Shown: positions 42,537-53,201 of the stretch, in pieces
How the letters are laid out: each line of letters begins with the position of its first letter
How positions within the stretch are numbered: position 1 is the first letter of the stretch
Assembly (NCBI GenBank): GCA_009760855.2
Contig: WPIO01000102.1
Span: 64,001 to 124,000, forward strand
DNA length: 60,000 nt
Source of the DNA: Cristatella mucedo
Taxonomy: Eukaryota; Bryozoa; Phylactolaemata; Cristatellidae
Direction: 5' to 3'
Notes under the pieces: generated by a model
Seen by the model: only the letters and a program-made list of their open reading frames with translations
Databases searched by the model: none
Told to the model about the DNA's origin: nothing
Position numbers and translations under genes: made by a program

Positions 42537-44399
42537 TTAGTCTTTTGTGGTGTTATGGTTGTTTTCCGAAGATTCAGAGCCCAATTCCTGAGATTCAACC
42601 TTTTCTTTTTGCAGATTTAAAGCTTGAAGTTGCATTGCTTCTCCAAGAATGCTGCCTATCGTTGCACCAGTATCCACCGAGCCATATTGTTGCATGATTT
42701 TTTCATACTCATCTTCCTCCAAAGCTCTGACAGACAGTGTTACTTTTCTTGATTCTTCGTCGTAATTTACAACTTTTGCATCAATTCTGTCGCCTATAAC
42801 AACTCTATCAACTCGTTGTTCAATTTTTTCTCTTGCCAAGTTGCTTTTTTTAATGAAAGATCTAATGGCACCAAATATCTCAACTTCAATTCCATCTGGC
42901 TTGATGCCTACAACGGTGCAAGTTACAGTTTGATCTTTGACGATTTTTTGCTTGTGTTGATCAAAAGGATCATCGCTTAGTTGCTTTACTCCAAATCTAA
43001 TTCTTTGATTTGCCAAATCGCTTCCCAAGTAAACAACCTGAATGACATCGTCTTTCTTGTATTTCGATATTTCAGCCAAAGAATCACCGCCCCATGAAAG
43101 ATCGGAGATGTGAACCAGACCATCTATGTCTGAATTATCAACTCCAACAAAAATACCAAAATCTGTTACATTGCGAACCACTCCGTTCAAAATTTCTCCA
43201 GTGTTATGCTCTGTGGCAAATTTTTCCCATGGATTGTCGGTTGTATGTCTCATGCTAAGAGCAATTCTGTGCTTTGTTAGATCTACTTCCAATATTGCCA
43301 CCTCAACATCTTGACCGACTTGCATTGACTTGTATTTTTTGTAAGAATCTTTTGCCCAGCTCATTTCTGAAATGTGCAAAAGTCCCTCTATTCCTGGTGC
43401 TATTTCTACAAAAACACCATAAGGAGTAATGTTTGCAATTTTTCCAGTTGTAAGTTTTCCCGGTTGCAATATTTCCTTCATTTGCATCCAAGGGTTATCT
43501 GTTAGTTGCTTCATACCTAAGGACAATCTCCTAGTTTCTTTATCGTATTTAACAATTTTTACCCTGATTTTTTGCCCCATTACCAACACCTCTGAAGGGT
43601 GGCTGATTTTATTCCAAGAAATATCTGTCACGTGCAGCAACCCATCCACGTCACCAAGATCAACAAACACGCCGTAGTTGGTGATGTTTTTAACTATACC
43701 GTCCAAAATATCTCCTTCTTGAATTGATTCCAAAAATTTGTCACGCACGCCATCTCTAGATGATTCAAGAATCGCTTTTCTAGATACTATAACACTCCTG
43801 CTTTTGGGTTCAATGGTAAGAACTTTATAAGGAAGTCTTTTTCCAACTATATCCGATATGTCTTTAACTGGCCTAACATCAATCTGACTGCCCGGTAAGA
43901 AGGCAATTATGCCGCTAAAGTCCACTGCTACACCGCCTTTCACTCTAGAGAAGGCAATTCCTTCCATGGTTGAATCATTGTTTTTTGCCGCAACCAATCC
44001 ATTCCAAGCCTCTTCTCTTACAGCCTTCGATCTGCTAAGAGATACTCCGCCTGTTCTTGTATCTAGATTTTCAATATAAACCAAAACCTCCTTGCCAATA
44101 GCTAAAGACTCTAGTTCTCCGCTTTGAAAAAATTCAGAAATTGGAACAATTCCTTCAGATTTCAAGCCAACATCAATCACAACAAAAGATTTATCTTTAT
44201 TGATTTGGGTTATTTTCCCCATGCAAACCTTTCTTGCACAATTTAATTTTGATTCAGTTAGTGCATTGGAAATAATTGTTTCAAAGCCATCAACATCAAC
44301 ATAATCTGTAATAAAATCCACAGAATCGCTATTATCTATAAGACCCTCTATTGCTAAAAGATTTTCGTTGTTTGTTTCTTCTTTTTTACGGCTGGACAT
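42537..44399 (-). CDS. rpsA: 30S ribosomal protein S1
   Basis: 620 aa with about six S1 RNA-binding repeats. Typical repeat cores are NITNYGVFVDLGDVDGLLHV, ITPYGVFVEIAPGIEGLLHI and VTDFGIFVGVDNSDIDGLVH. It binds mRNA leaders and helps initiation, which may matter in a genome with many weak ribosome sites. The C-terminus has an acidic and Gln-rich extension (EYEKIMQQYGSVDTG and onward). It leads the long minus-strand operon rpsA-ppiD-nuoK-ccmB-lpd-hscB. Confidence 0.95.
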   Translation of the reverse strand: MSSRKKEETNNENLLAIEGLIDNSDSVDFITDYVDVDGFETIISNALTESKLNCARKVCMGKITQINKDKSFVVIDVGLKSEGIVPISEFFQSGELESLAIGKEVLVYIENLDTRTGGVSLSRSKAVREEAWNGLVAAKNNDSTMEGIAFSRVKGGVAVDFSGIIAFLPGSQIDVRPVKDISDIVGKRLPYKVLTIEPKSRSVIVSRKAILESSRDGVRDKFLESIQEGDILDGIVKNITNYGVFVDLGDVDGLLHVTDISWNKISHPSEVLVMGQKIRVKIVKYDKETRRLSLGMKQLTDNPWMQMKEILQPGKLTTGKIANITPYGVFVEIAPGIEGLLHISEMSWAKDSYKKYKSMQVGQDVEVAILEVDLTKHRIALSMRHTTDNPWEKFATEHNTGEILNGVVRNVTDFGIFVGVDNSDIDGLVHISDLSWGGDSLAEISKYKKDDVIQVVYLGSDLANQRIRFGVKQLSDDPFDQHKQKIVKDQTVTCTVVGIKPDGIEVEIFGAIRSFIKKSNLAREKIEQRVDRVVIGDRIDAKVVNYDEESRKVTLSVRALEEDEYEKIMQQYGSVDTGATIGSILGEAMQLQALNLQKEKVESQELGSESSENNHNTTKD

Positions 44400-44759
44400 T
44401 TGGCTTTTTAATTTATTTGATTTATAAAGAAATCCTTATATTAATATGGGCTAGTTTGCCAAGAAAATATTAGTTTTTTCACCAGCACACAATCAGGCAC
44501 AAAGGATTCCGACACGAGATGGCCTGGATGGTAATATTTTTTAGTCAAGGATTTTTTATTTTTTCTGCCAAATGAGTCCTGTTGCAAATTATTTTCCGCC
44601 GCAACTCGAGGCAAAAAAATATCTTATATTAAACAGATTGTTGTTGAAAATAATAAAGTTTAATTAAATCAGAGCGTCTGTATCCGAGATGGATTTTACA
44701 TATTCTGCCTTATTTTTCGGTAATGTGTGCTTTATTGATATGATTATTTATATTTTTCC
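44400..44759. other. Divergent region between rpsA and ppdK
   Basis: About 360 bp that must hold both promoters. No RNA gene or near-consensus promoter was recognised. A short sequence at about 44610 (ctcgaggcaaaaaaatatc) recurs in similar form just after ppdK (about 47414). Confidence 0.4.
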
Positions 44760-47405
44760 ATGCAATTAGATCTTTTCTTTTTTGGATTGAATGAAAAAGT
44801 GTTTGGAGGTTTGGAAATGAGCGATTTGCTGGGCGGAAAGGGTGCAAATTTATGCGAAATGGCAAAATGTGGCATTGCTGTGCCGCCTGGTTTTGTTGTG
44901 CCCACTAGCGAATGTGTTGATTTTTACAAAAATGGCCAAAAATCAATAAATAAACAATTATTACAAAATATTAAGGATGGCGTGATTTTTTTAGAAAAAA
45001 AAATAGGTAAAAAATTTGGAGGCAGGGACTCCATGCCGCTACTTTTATCGGTGAGATCTGGAGCCAAACAATCCATGCCCGGCATGATGGATACAATTTT
45101 AAATTTAGGTCTGACAATAGAAACTGTAGAATTTTTAACTAAAAATAGCGATGAAACATTTATTTTAGACTCCTATTCCAGGTTGATTCAAATGTACGCC
45201 AATGTAGTGCACTCAATTCCTGTTTATAAATTTGAGGAAATTCTGCAAGATACTCAAATTTCTGCATCTAGTTCGAGAATAACCGCCGAGGTTTTGCGAG
45301 TTGCCATAAGGGCATATTTAATATTATTTAAAGAAGAAACGGGGGAAGATTTTCCTCAAGATCCTTGGATTCAGTTGGAAAAATCAGTGACGGCAGTTTT
45401 TCTTTCTTGGGGAAACGAACGGGCGAAAATTTACAGAAAAATCAATAATATTTCAGATGATTTGGGTACGGCGGTCGTAGTTCAAACTATGGTTTTCGGC
45501 AATCTTTCCGATAAATCGGCAACAGGAGTGCTATTTACGCGCAACCCTTCAACTGGCGAGAAAATACTTTCAGGAGAATATTTGCAAAAAGCACAAGGAG
45601 AGGATGTTGTTGCTGGTGGAAAAAATCCTCATCCTATAATAAAAAAAGATAACGACAATGACTCCTCGGCCATGATTACTGTAATGCCGCAGATAGTTGC
45701 GGAATTGATTGAGGTTTCAAATAAATTGGAGCTACATTATCGCGATATGCAAGACATAGAATTTACTGTTGAAGATGATAAATTGTGGATCTTGCAAACC
45801 AGAAGTGGCAAACGTAGCATCAAGGCCGCAATCAAGATAGCAAGAGATATGGTTGCGGAAGGAATTTTAAGCAAAAGTGAGGCAATTTTACGCATTCCGG
45901 CGAAGGCCATAGATGATATTTTGCATCCACAGATAGATCCTCTTTTTGTTCCAAAGGTTTGGGGCAGGGGGCTTCCGGCATCACCGGGAGTTGCAACTGG
46001 ATTGGCTTGTTTTTCCGTGCAAGAGGTGGAAACATTACATGAGCAAGGTCAAAAATCCATTCTAATAAGAAGCGAAACAAGCCCAGATGACATAAATGGC
46101 ATGTATCTTGCTGCTGGGATTTTAACCTCCAGAGGTGGTCTAACTTCTCACGCTGCGGTTGTGGCAAGAGGCATGGGAAGATGTTGTATTGTAGGCTGTG
46201 AATCTTTAGTGATAGATGCAGTAGGAGCTGTTCTAAATGGGCACAAAATTAATAAAATGGATCTTATTACTATCAATGGACATACGGGTGAGATTATTTT
46301 TGGCGCCGTTCCCACTGTAGATGCCGAACTTGATGAAAATTTTACAACACTAATGAGCTGGTGTGATGAATATCTAACAACAAAAGTGCGAGCTAACGCA
46401 GAAACTGAGCGTGATTGTCTGGCTGCCATTAAATTTGGAGCAAGTGGAGTTGGATTGTGTAGGACGGAGCATATGTTTTTTGAAAAAGAAAGAATTTTGC
46501 CTTTTGCAAAGCTTATTTTACTCAATCTTGGCGATAGGGCGCAAAAAGAATCTATAGTACAGGAGATTATGGATTTTCAAAAAAAAGATTTCAAATCTAT
46601 TATGCAAATAATGGATGGCAAAAGCGTCAACATCAGACTTCTCGATCCTCCGTTGCATGAATTTTTACCAACAAAGCAAGAAGATTTAAATAAACTCGCC
46701 ACAGAGCTTAAGCTAGATCTTAATACAGTAACATCGGCAATAGAAAAATTGCACGAATCAAATCCTATGTTGGGTCACAGAGGTAGTAGGCTTGGCATCA
46801 CAATGCCAGATCTTTATTCTATGCAATTACGTGCAATTTTTGAAGCCTATTTGGAGTTGAAATCGGTCAACATAAATCCTAAAATCGAAATAATGATGCC
46901 TTTTGTAGTTGGTGCTGAGGAGTTGTTGTTTTTAAAGGATATGTTTGAAAAAATAAAGACAGAATATGAGAAAAAAAACAATCTCATCCTAGATTGTCTG
47001 TTTGGCACAATGATAGAAACGCCAAGAGCCTGTCTAATGGCAGAAGCCATAGCAAATACGGTAGATTATTGCAGTTTTGGCACGAATGACTTAACTCAAT
47101 CCGTCTGGTCTCTTTCTAGGGATGATGGGGTAAAATTTATAGCAGATTATCTTGATAAGAAAATTATAAGTCACGATCCATTTATAAAAATAGATAAATT
47201 TGGAGTTGGACAAATGATGGAAATTGCTATAAAAAATGGCAAAAAAACAAAGCAAAATATTTCTTTCAGCGTATGCGGAGAGCATGGTGGCAATATAGAT
47301 TCGCTGGAATTTTTTAGTCAACTAAATCTTTCTTACGTGTCTTGCTCTCCTTATAGAATACCAGCTGCGAAATTAAAACTTGCACAAATAAATATTGCAA
47401 ATTAA
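44760..47405 (+). CDS. ppdK: Pyruvate, phosphate dikinase
   Basis: Interconverts PEP, AMP and PPi with pyruvate, ATP and Pi. 881 aa. The N-terminal ATP-grasp domain starts LLGGKGANLCEMAKCGI and has LLSVRSGAKQSMPGMMDTIL. The swivelling phosphohistidine domain has GGLTSHAAVVARGMGR, with H464 as the phosphorylated residue. The C-terminal PEP domain has GLCRTEHMFF, GHRGSRLGI, GTMIETPRACLMAEAI, FGTNDLTQ and SVCGEHGG. In Rickettsiales it replaces or complements pyruvate kinase. The RND operon follows after 50 bp on the same strand. Confidence 0.96.
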   Translation: MQLDLFFFGLNEKVFGGLEMSDLLGGKGANLCEMAKCGIAVPPGFVVPTSECVDFYKNGQKSINKQLLQNIKDGVIFLEKKIGKKFGGRDSMPLLLSVRSGAKQSMPGMMDTILNLGLTIETVEFLTKNSDETFILDSYSRLIQMYANVVHSIPVYKFEEILQDTQISASSSRITAEVLRVAIRAYLILFKEETGEDFPQDPWIQLEKSVTAVFLSWGNERAKIYRKINNISDDLGTAVVVQTMVFGNLSDKSATGVLFTRNPSTGEKILSGEYLQKAQGEDVVAGGKNPHPIIKKDNDNDSSAMITVMPQIVAELIEVSNKLELHYRDMQDIEFTVEDDKLWILQTRSGKRSIKAAIKIARDMVAEGILSKSEAILRIPAKAIDDILHPQIDPLFVPKVWGRGLPASPGVATGLACFSVQEVETLHEQGQKSILIRSETSPDDINGMYLAAGILTSRGGLTSHAAVVARGMGRCCIVGCESLVIDAVGAVLNGHKINKMDLITINGHTGEIIFGAVPTVDAELDENFTTLMSWCDEYLTTKVRANAETERDCLAAIKFGASGVGLCRTEHMFFEKERILPFAKLILLNLGDRAQKESIVQEIMDFQKKDFKSIMQIMDGKSVNIRLLDPPLHEFLPTKQEDLNKLATELKLDLNTVTSAIEKLHESNPMLGHRGSRLGITMPDLYSMQLRAIFEAYLELKSVNINPKIEIMMPFVVGAEELLFLKDMFEKIKTEYEKKNNLILDCLFGTMIETPRACLMAEAIANTVDYCSFGTNDLTQSVWSLSRDDGVKFIADYLDKKIISHDPFIKIDKFGVGQMMEIAIKNGKKTKQNISFSVCGEHGGNIDSLEFFSQLNLSYVSCSPYRIPAAKLKLAQINIAN

Positions 47406-47455
47406 TTTTTTAACTTGAGGCAAAAAAATAATCGGAACTTATTTTCTTAATAACC

Positions 47456-48541
47456 ATGAGTCAATCACATCAGAAAACCAGATATTCTGTGACAAAAATT
47501 CTTTTTCTTTTTTTTCTGCTTTTTACCTCCTTGGCTGTCTACAATACTTTTTTTAAAAAAATTCCAGTCAAAAAATCATCAGAATCTAAGATAGTTTTTA
47601 GGGTAGTGAAAAATGATAATTTTGAATCTACCGTCACAATAGATGGTTTAGTTGAATCGGAAATAGACGCAAATGTTGTTTCAGAAACAACCTCCGTAGT
47701 GGAAAATATTTATTTTAAGGAAGGTGACTATGTTAAAGCGGGCGATTTAGTGATGTCGTTACAGCCGCGCTCTACTGTTGAAAATTTGGAAGTTGCTGAG
47801 CTAAACTATAAAACAAAAAAAATGAGCCTTCACGCAGCAAGAGAAATGTTTGAATCTAGCTTAATTTCTCAGGCAGAATATAATATTGCAATCGCAGAAC
47901 ACGAACAGGCAGAATCGGCACTAAAGAATGTAAAAAATATAAACAAAACAAAAATTTTAGCTCCTTTTGGCGGAATTATTACTAAAATTTATGTTAAAAA
48001 AGGAGATTTTGTTTTCGGGGGAGGTGGAATGATGGCTCCAGCTCCAGTTTTTCATTTGGTTGACAATCAAAATAGATTAATTGTTAAGGCAACATCTTCG
48101 GCATCTTTATTGAAATTTATAGAAAATAAACATAAGGTAAAAGTTTGTACTGAAGGTTCTTGTCGCGAGGCCAGATTGGAAAGCCATACCTCAACCCTCA
48201 ACCCAAAAACTGGAACTATAGAGCTTGCAGTGAAGCCTACAGAAGGTCAAATATTGAATTTTGGTAAAACCGTAGATATAGTTTTTTCAAAAAATGTAAA
48301 GGAAGTTACTAGAATAAGTTATTCCTTATGTCAACTAATGGAGGGTGGAAGGTTGGCGGTAAAAGTTATTGATAGTAATGATAAGGTTTCATTGAAAATG
48401 GTAACTATAGTTAATGAATTCAACGACGGAGATGTATTGGTTTCTGGACTAGAAAATGGCGATAAAATAATAATAAAGGGTAGCGGTATAGTAGAAAACG
48501 GAGAGATTCTTGCAAAAGATCGATTAATCAAGCAAAGCTAA
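47456..48541 (+). CDS. RND efflux periplasmic adaptor (membrane-fusion protein)
   Basis: 361 aa: N-terminal membrane anchor, then a biotinyl-lipoyl-like domain (VVENIYFKEGDYVKAGDLVM), an alpha-hairpin and the second lipoyl half (ILAPFGGIITKIYVKKGDFV), and a beta-barrel (LNPKTGTIELAVKP). It links the inner-membrane pump to the outer-membrane channel. It is the first gene of a three-gene efflux operon; substrates are unknown. Confidence 0.9.
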   Translation: MSQSHQKTRYSVTKILFLFFLLFTSLAVYNTFFKKIPVKKSSESKIVFRVVKNDNFESTVTIDGLVESEIDANVVSETTSVVENIYFKEGDYVKAGDLVMSLQPRSTVENLEVAELNYKTKKMSLHAAREMFESSLISQAEYNIAIAEHEQAESALKNVKNINKTKILAPFGGIITKIYVKKGDFVFGGGGMMAPAPVFHLVDNQNRLIVKATSSASLLKFIENKHKVKVCTEGSCREARLESHTSTLNPKTGTIELAVKPTEGQILNFGKTVDIVFSKNVKEVTRISYSLCQLMEGGRLAVKVIDSNDKVSLKMVTIVNEFNDGDVLVSGLENGDKIIIKGSGIVENGEILAKDRLIKQS

Positions 48542-48562
48542 CAATTTACATGATTATAGTTT

Positions 48563-50056
48563 ATGAATTTATCTTTGCAAAACGGTAAAAAAATTGTTCT
48601 GTGTCATTTTTTTACCTATTGTCTATTCTTTTACTGTATTTTTTTCGATTTTTTTGTTTTTGCTGAAGATAACGATGTTTCTAAAAATAATACAAAAAAA
48701 GAAACAGCAGAATTTTTTATCAATACAGAAAAAAATGACAACAATCAATATCTAAAGCCAAACGATCTTCTGTCTTTTGTGCAACTTGCTTTGGAAAAAT
48801 CTGAAGAGAAGAAAATATATAATTCAAACATCAGAGAAACAAAAGTTGCAAAAGCACTTTCAGCTCTTACTTTTTTGCCAACCGTTGGTTATTCAAAATC
48901 AGATTCAATCATTCCCGCTACGGCCATAATGAAATATACCACTACTCCTTCGGCATCTTCTATTGGAGCAGGTGCCGGATCTACAGCTACAGCAAATCCA
49001 ATGTTTGCAGCCACAGCTCAGGGCAGCGGAAGTAGCTATGATATCAATAATTACAATCTATATGTAGTGCAAGATCTTTCTTTTTATAAAAGCTTGCCAA
49101 ACTTTAAAGTGCAAATAATTGCGCTAAAAAACCAATCTTTAGAAGCTTCCGGGGCTATATCCGACACCGCCATTTCTTTTGCCTCAATTTATTGTGATTT
49201 GCTTTACAATTCCATGGCATTAACCTTGCAAGATAAGATCGTGAATCTTACTGAAAAATTACTTCAAATTGAAAAAATAAAACAGTCAAATGATCTACAA
49301 AGCGATCCAATGCAGATAGAATCTCAAATGCTTGGAGCAATGACTGCGAGGGAGCAGATTTACGGAGAAAAAATAAGGCTTGCAACTCTGTATCATTCCG
49401 CTATTGGAGAAAATATTAGGGAAAGCGAAGTACCGGAGCTAACGGAGCCAAACTACAATGAGTTCTCAGTTTTGCCGTTTACAGATCTAGATGATTTTTT
49501 AAGTCAAGTTGAAAGCGGTAACCAAAAAATAAAAACAACCGCTAATTTATTATCTCAGGCCATATACGCCAAAACTGCCGCATATATGTCTATTTTACCG
49601 GATGTAAAACTTTCATATGGATACACTCAGCAAACATTGCCCTTCATTTCCTTTCAGGCACAAACCTTTACAATAGATATGAATTTACAGATTTTTGATG
49701 GAGGGAGGACATATTACAATATCTTAAGAAGCCACACTAACGTTAAAAATGCCTCTGCCAATAAAAACATAACAAAAAATAGAACTATTTCTGCCGCTAA
49801 AAGCATGTGGTTTATGTTTCAATCCATGCAAAAAAACATAGCATCAAAGGAAAAAATACTATCATATCAATTGGCATTATTTGAAAAAAATATAAAACTG
49901 AATCAATCAGGCAAAACTGGCAATCTGACCTTACTTTCCGCGGAAATAAATTTACTTCAGGCCAAAATATCACTACTGAAGGCCAGAACTGAAGGCATTA
50001 AACTTTACTATCAAATTATGGCAATGGCTGCAATGAATCCATTTACAGATCTATAA
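48563..50056 (+). CDS. TolC-like outer-membrane efflux channel
   Basis: 497 aa with an N-terminal signal segment and two OEP repeats of long helices and short beta-strands. Typical spots are ALSALTFLPTVGYSKSDSI in the first half and ILPDVKLSYGYTQQTLPFIS in the second half, with DGGRTYYNILRSHTN (family pattern FDGGR). A low-complexity Ala/Ser/Thr/Gly stretch (ASSIGAGAGSTATANP) lies in the first strand region. Adjacent genes encode the adaptor and pump. Confidence 0.88.
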   Translation: MNLSLQNGKKIVLCHFFTYCLFFYCIFFDFFVFAEDNDVSKNNTKKETAEFFINTEKNDNNQYLKPNDLLSFVQLALEKSEEKKIYNSNIRETKVAKALSALTFLPTVGYSKSDSIIPATAIMKYTTTPSASSIGAGAGSTATANPMFAATAQGSGSSYDINNYNLYVVQDLSFYKSLPNFKVQIIALKNQSLEASGAISDTAISFASIYCDLLYNSMALTLQDKIVNLTEKLLQIEKIKQSNDLQSDPMQIESQMLGAMTAREQIYGEKIRLATLYHSAIGENIRESEVPELTEPNYNEFSVLPFTDLDDFLSQVESGNQKIKTTANLLSQAIYAKTAAYMSILPDVKLSYGYTQQTLPFISFQAQTFTIDMNLQIFDGGRTYYNILRSHTNVKNASANKNITKNRTISAAKSMWFMFQSMQKNIASKEKILSYQLALFEKNIKLNQSGKTGNLTLLSAEINLLQAKISLLKARTEGIKLYYQIMAMAAMNPFTDL

Positions 50057-50071
50057 ATAAACAAAATATTT

Positions 50072-53000
50072 ATGAAATTTTTCGACAAACTATATCAGCA
50101 AAAAACAGCCATTACAATGCTGTTGGTTTTTATTTTGGGTGTTGGTTCTAGCTTATATTTTAAAATACCAAAAGAAGAATATCCGGAATTAAAAATACCC
50201 TTAGTTTATGTTTCTGTTTTTGCCAGAGGTATTTCACCTGAAGATGCCGAAAACATGATAGTTAAGCCAATTGAAAGGAGGGTTAGGGCGATTGCTGATG
50301 TAAAGAAAGTAACAGGAAACGCGACTTCTGGCTATGGCTCTGTGGTTGTGGAATTTACTTCTAGAGCCAATATTTCAAAAGCCTTAGATGAAGTTAGAAA
50401 CAAGGTAAGCGAAGCAAAGGCCGATATGCCAAAAGATATATTGGAGCCAGTGATCAAAGAAATAGATTTTAGTAAATTTCCAGTTTTAACTATAGGCCTA
50501 ACAGGAGATGTTCCAACTGAAAGATTGCTGGAATCGGCAAGGTTTTTCAAAAAGAAAATCGAAGAAATTCCAAATATATTGGAGGCAAATATAGTTGGCA
50601 ATAGAAAGGAGATTTTTAGATGTACAGTTGATCAAAACAAGTGGCTTAGCTATAAATTTACTCCTTCGGAAATAGAAAGACAAATTACAATGAACAACCA
50701 GCTAATTCCAGCTGGAGACTTAAAAACTTCAACAAACTCCTTTTCCCTTAAAATACCGGGATTGGTAAAAACCGCATCTGAAATAGCGTCAATTCCAGTA
50801 AGAAATGCCAATGGAACATTAATTTCTTTTGGAGACATTGCATCCATAAGAAGGGATTATGAGGCAGCAAATCAGCTAAGTAGAATAAATTTCAAACCAG
50901 CAATTACAATTGAAGTTTCAAAAAGATCTGGCACAAATTTAATCAGTACAATAGAAAAAATTCGCACTTTGGTTGACAAAGAAGCATCTGCAAACTATAA
51001 AGATATTGAACTAATTTACTCGCGAGATTCTTCGAATAGAGTTAAGGATCGCCTTGAAGATTTGGTTAATAACATAATAGTTGCAACCATTATGGTTGTG
51101 GCGATAGTGGTTTCTGAAATAGGTAGAAGGCAGGGTTTGATAGTTGGCTTGAGCGTTCCGATATCATTCTTTTTGGGTCTGATGACAATATACCATCTTG
51201 GTTACACGCTAAATATTGTTGTTCTTTTTGGCTTTATTATGTCTGTTGGCATGATAGTTGATGCATCAATAATAGTAACCGAATATGCTGATAAAAAAAT
51301 CAAAGAGGGCATATTATTGCCTTCTCAGGCCTATATCGAAGCCGCAAAAAGAATGTCTGTCCCCGTACTTTCTGCCACTGTTGGCCTGATAGTTGTTTAT
51401 ATGCCACTGTTATTTTGGCCGGGAACTGTGGGTGGATTTATGAAGTTCATTCCCATCGCTCTAATGTCTGTTTTAACGGCATCAATTATATCTGCAATGA
51501 TATTCATTCCAGTGATTGGAGGAATGTGGTGTGATACAATATATAAAAAAGATAAGAGATTACTATTGGAAAACAATTCATCACTTGGAATAGAAAAAGT
51601 TGCAACTCTTTATGTTAAAGTGTTGGAAAGGATCATAATCAAGCCAAAAAAAACGATCATGATATCGATATTTTTTTTAATTGGCAGTATTTTTGCTTAT
51701 AAATTTCTTGGTCATGGTGTGGAATTTTTTACAAAAGTAGAGCCTGACTACATAACAGCATCAATTAAAACCAAAGAAAATATGTCTTTGGAGAGAAAGC
51801 TTGCGGTTGCGATGGAGGCAGAAAAAATAATTAAACAACTAGACGGCGAGCTGGATGTTGTATATAGTAAAATAGGATCTCAGGGTGGAGGTGGAAATAT
51901 GATGTCTGGAAATTCTTCACCAGATACAATAGCCTCTATTGAAATGCAGCTAGCACCATGGCAACATAGAAGGAAGGCCGACTCAATAATGGAAGACCTT
52001 CGAGCAATTTTGAGGTCTGTGGATGGGGTCAATATAGAAGTTTCAGAGGAGAAAAAGGGCCCAAGTGCAATGAAGGCAATAGAGGCGCAAATTCTTTCAA
52101 ACGATCGGACAAAAATAGATATAGTGGCAGATAAAATTAAGTCTTTTATGGAAGATGATTCAGAGTTTATCAACATAACTGATTCCAGAATTTTAGATAA
52201 AATTGAATGGAATTTGATTGTGGATAGAGATTTGGCCAATAAATTTGGATTGGACATAGGTTCAATTAGTGGTTCGATAAGAATGTTTACTGTTGGTGCC
52301 AAGATTGGATCAGTTGCGCCAAGTGACAGCGATGAAATGTTGGATATCATGTTATTTTTTCCAAAACATCGTTCTGGGATGCAATCTGTTCGCGATGTAT
52401 TAATACCAAGTCAAAATGGAAATTTGGTTGCAGCAAATGAGGTAATAAAAATTTCCCCCAATATAGACACATCCATTATCAACAGACTTAATGGTTTTAA
52501 TGTTATTACAATTTCCGCTGACACAAAAAACAGATCAGCAGCTTATACTAAAATTCAAAGCTTACAAAAATGGTTTGAAGGGCAAAACTTCGATAAATCA
52601 ATTTCTCTTGCTTTTGGAGGAGATAAGGAAAACCAAGATGAAACATCAAGCTTTTTGGGTAACGCTTTTGGGCTGGCAATTTTAATTAAAATGGCGATTT
52701 TAATAGTGCAGTTTAATTCTCTATACTATACTTTAGTTGTTATGAGTGCTGTGGTGTTGGCTGTGGCTGGCGTATTTATTGCGCTTATATTGACTGGGAA
52801 AACCTTTAGTATAGTGATGTGTGGTTTGGGCATAGTTTCTCTGGCTGGTATAGTTGTTAGTAATAATATAATCTTTATAGATACCTATCAAAGGCTAATT
52901 GAGAATGGCATGGAAATAAAAGAAGCCATTCTAACAACCGCGAGAGAAAGATTTAGGCCAATTATAATGACCTCAGCAACAACCATTATCGGCCTTATTC

Positions 53001-53185
53001 CAATGGTGTTTAACTTTGGTATAAATTTCTTACAATGCACAATAGATATCAATTCTCCTTCTGGTCAGTGGTGGGAGCAGCTCTCCACAACAATAGCTGG
53101 TGGATTAATTTGTACTACTTTTTTAACACTATTTCTAACTCCTTCAATTCTGGCAATTCATTCTCCAATAACAAAGAAGCATTGA
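50072..53185 (+). CDS. RND-family efflux transporter
   Basis: 1037 aa of the AcrB-type superfamily: twelve membrane helices and two large periplasmic loops. N-terminal ISPEDAENMIVKPIERRVRA and YGSVVVEFTSRANISKALDE are diagnostic. Helix 4 reads GFIMSVGMIVDASIIVTEYA, and the helix 11-12 region has ERFRPIIMTSATTIIGLIPM. The proton-relay Asp pair is less typical than in multidrug HAE1 pumps (GMIVDAS instead of VDDAI), so substrate class is uncertain. A 65-bp stretch (53054-53118) is duplicated in inverse orientation at 19046. Confidence 0.92.
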   Translation: MKFFDKLYQQKTAITMLLVFILGVGSSLYFKIPKEEYPELKIPLVYVSVFARGISPEDAENMIVKPIERRVRAIADVKKVTGNATSGYGSVVVEFTSRANISKALDEVRNKVSEAKADMPKDILEPVIKEIDFSKFPVLTIGLTGDVPTERLLESARFFKKKIEEIPNILEANIVGNRKEIFRCTVDQNKWLSYKFTPSEIERQITMNNQLIPAGDLKTSTNSFSLKIPGLVKTASEIASIPVRNANGTLISFGDIASIRRDYEAANQLSRINFKPAITIEVSKRSGTNLISTIEKIRTLVDKEASANYKDIELIYSRDSSNRVKDRLEDLVNNIIVATIMVVAIVVSEIGRRQGLIVGLSVPISFFLGLMTIYHLGYTLNIVVLFGFIMSVGMIVDASIIVTEYADKKIKEGILLPSQAYIEAAKRMSVPVLSATVGLIVVYMPLLFWPGTVGGFMKFIPIALMSVLTASIISAMIFIPVIGGMWCDTIYKKDKRLLLENNSSLGIEKVATLYVKVLERIIIKPKKTIMISIFFLIGSIFAYKFLGHGVEFFTKVEPDYITASIKTKENMSLERKLAVAMEAEKIIKQLDGELDVVYSKIGSQGGGGNMMSGNSSPDTIASIEMQLAPWQHRRKADSIMEDLRAILRSVDGVNIEVSEEKKGPSAMKAIEAQILSNDRTKIDIVADKIKSFMEDDSEFINITDSRILDKIEWNLIVDRDLANKFGLDIGSISGSIRMFTVGAKIGSVAPSDSDEMLDIMLFFPKHRSGMQSVRDVLIPSQNGNLVAANEVIKISPNIDTSIINRLNGFNVITISADTKNRSAAYTKIQSLQKWFEGQNFDKSISLAFGGDKENQDETSSFLGNAFGLAILIKMAILIVQFNSLYYTLVVMSAVVLAVAGVFIALILTGKTFSIVMCGLGIVSLAGIVVSNNIIFIDTYQRLIENGMEIKEAILTTARERFRPIIMTSATTIIGLIPMVFNFGINFLQCTIDINSPSGQWWEQLSTTIAGGLICTTFLTLFLTPSILAIHSPITKKH

Positions 53186-53201
53186 TAAGTTCGAATTGTT
53201 T

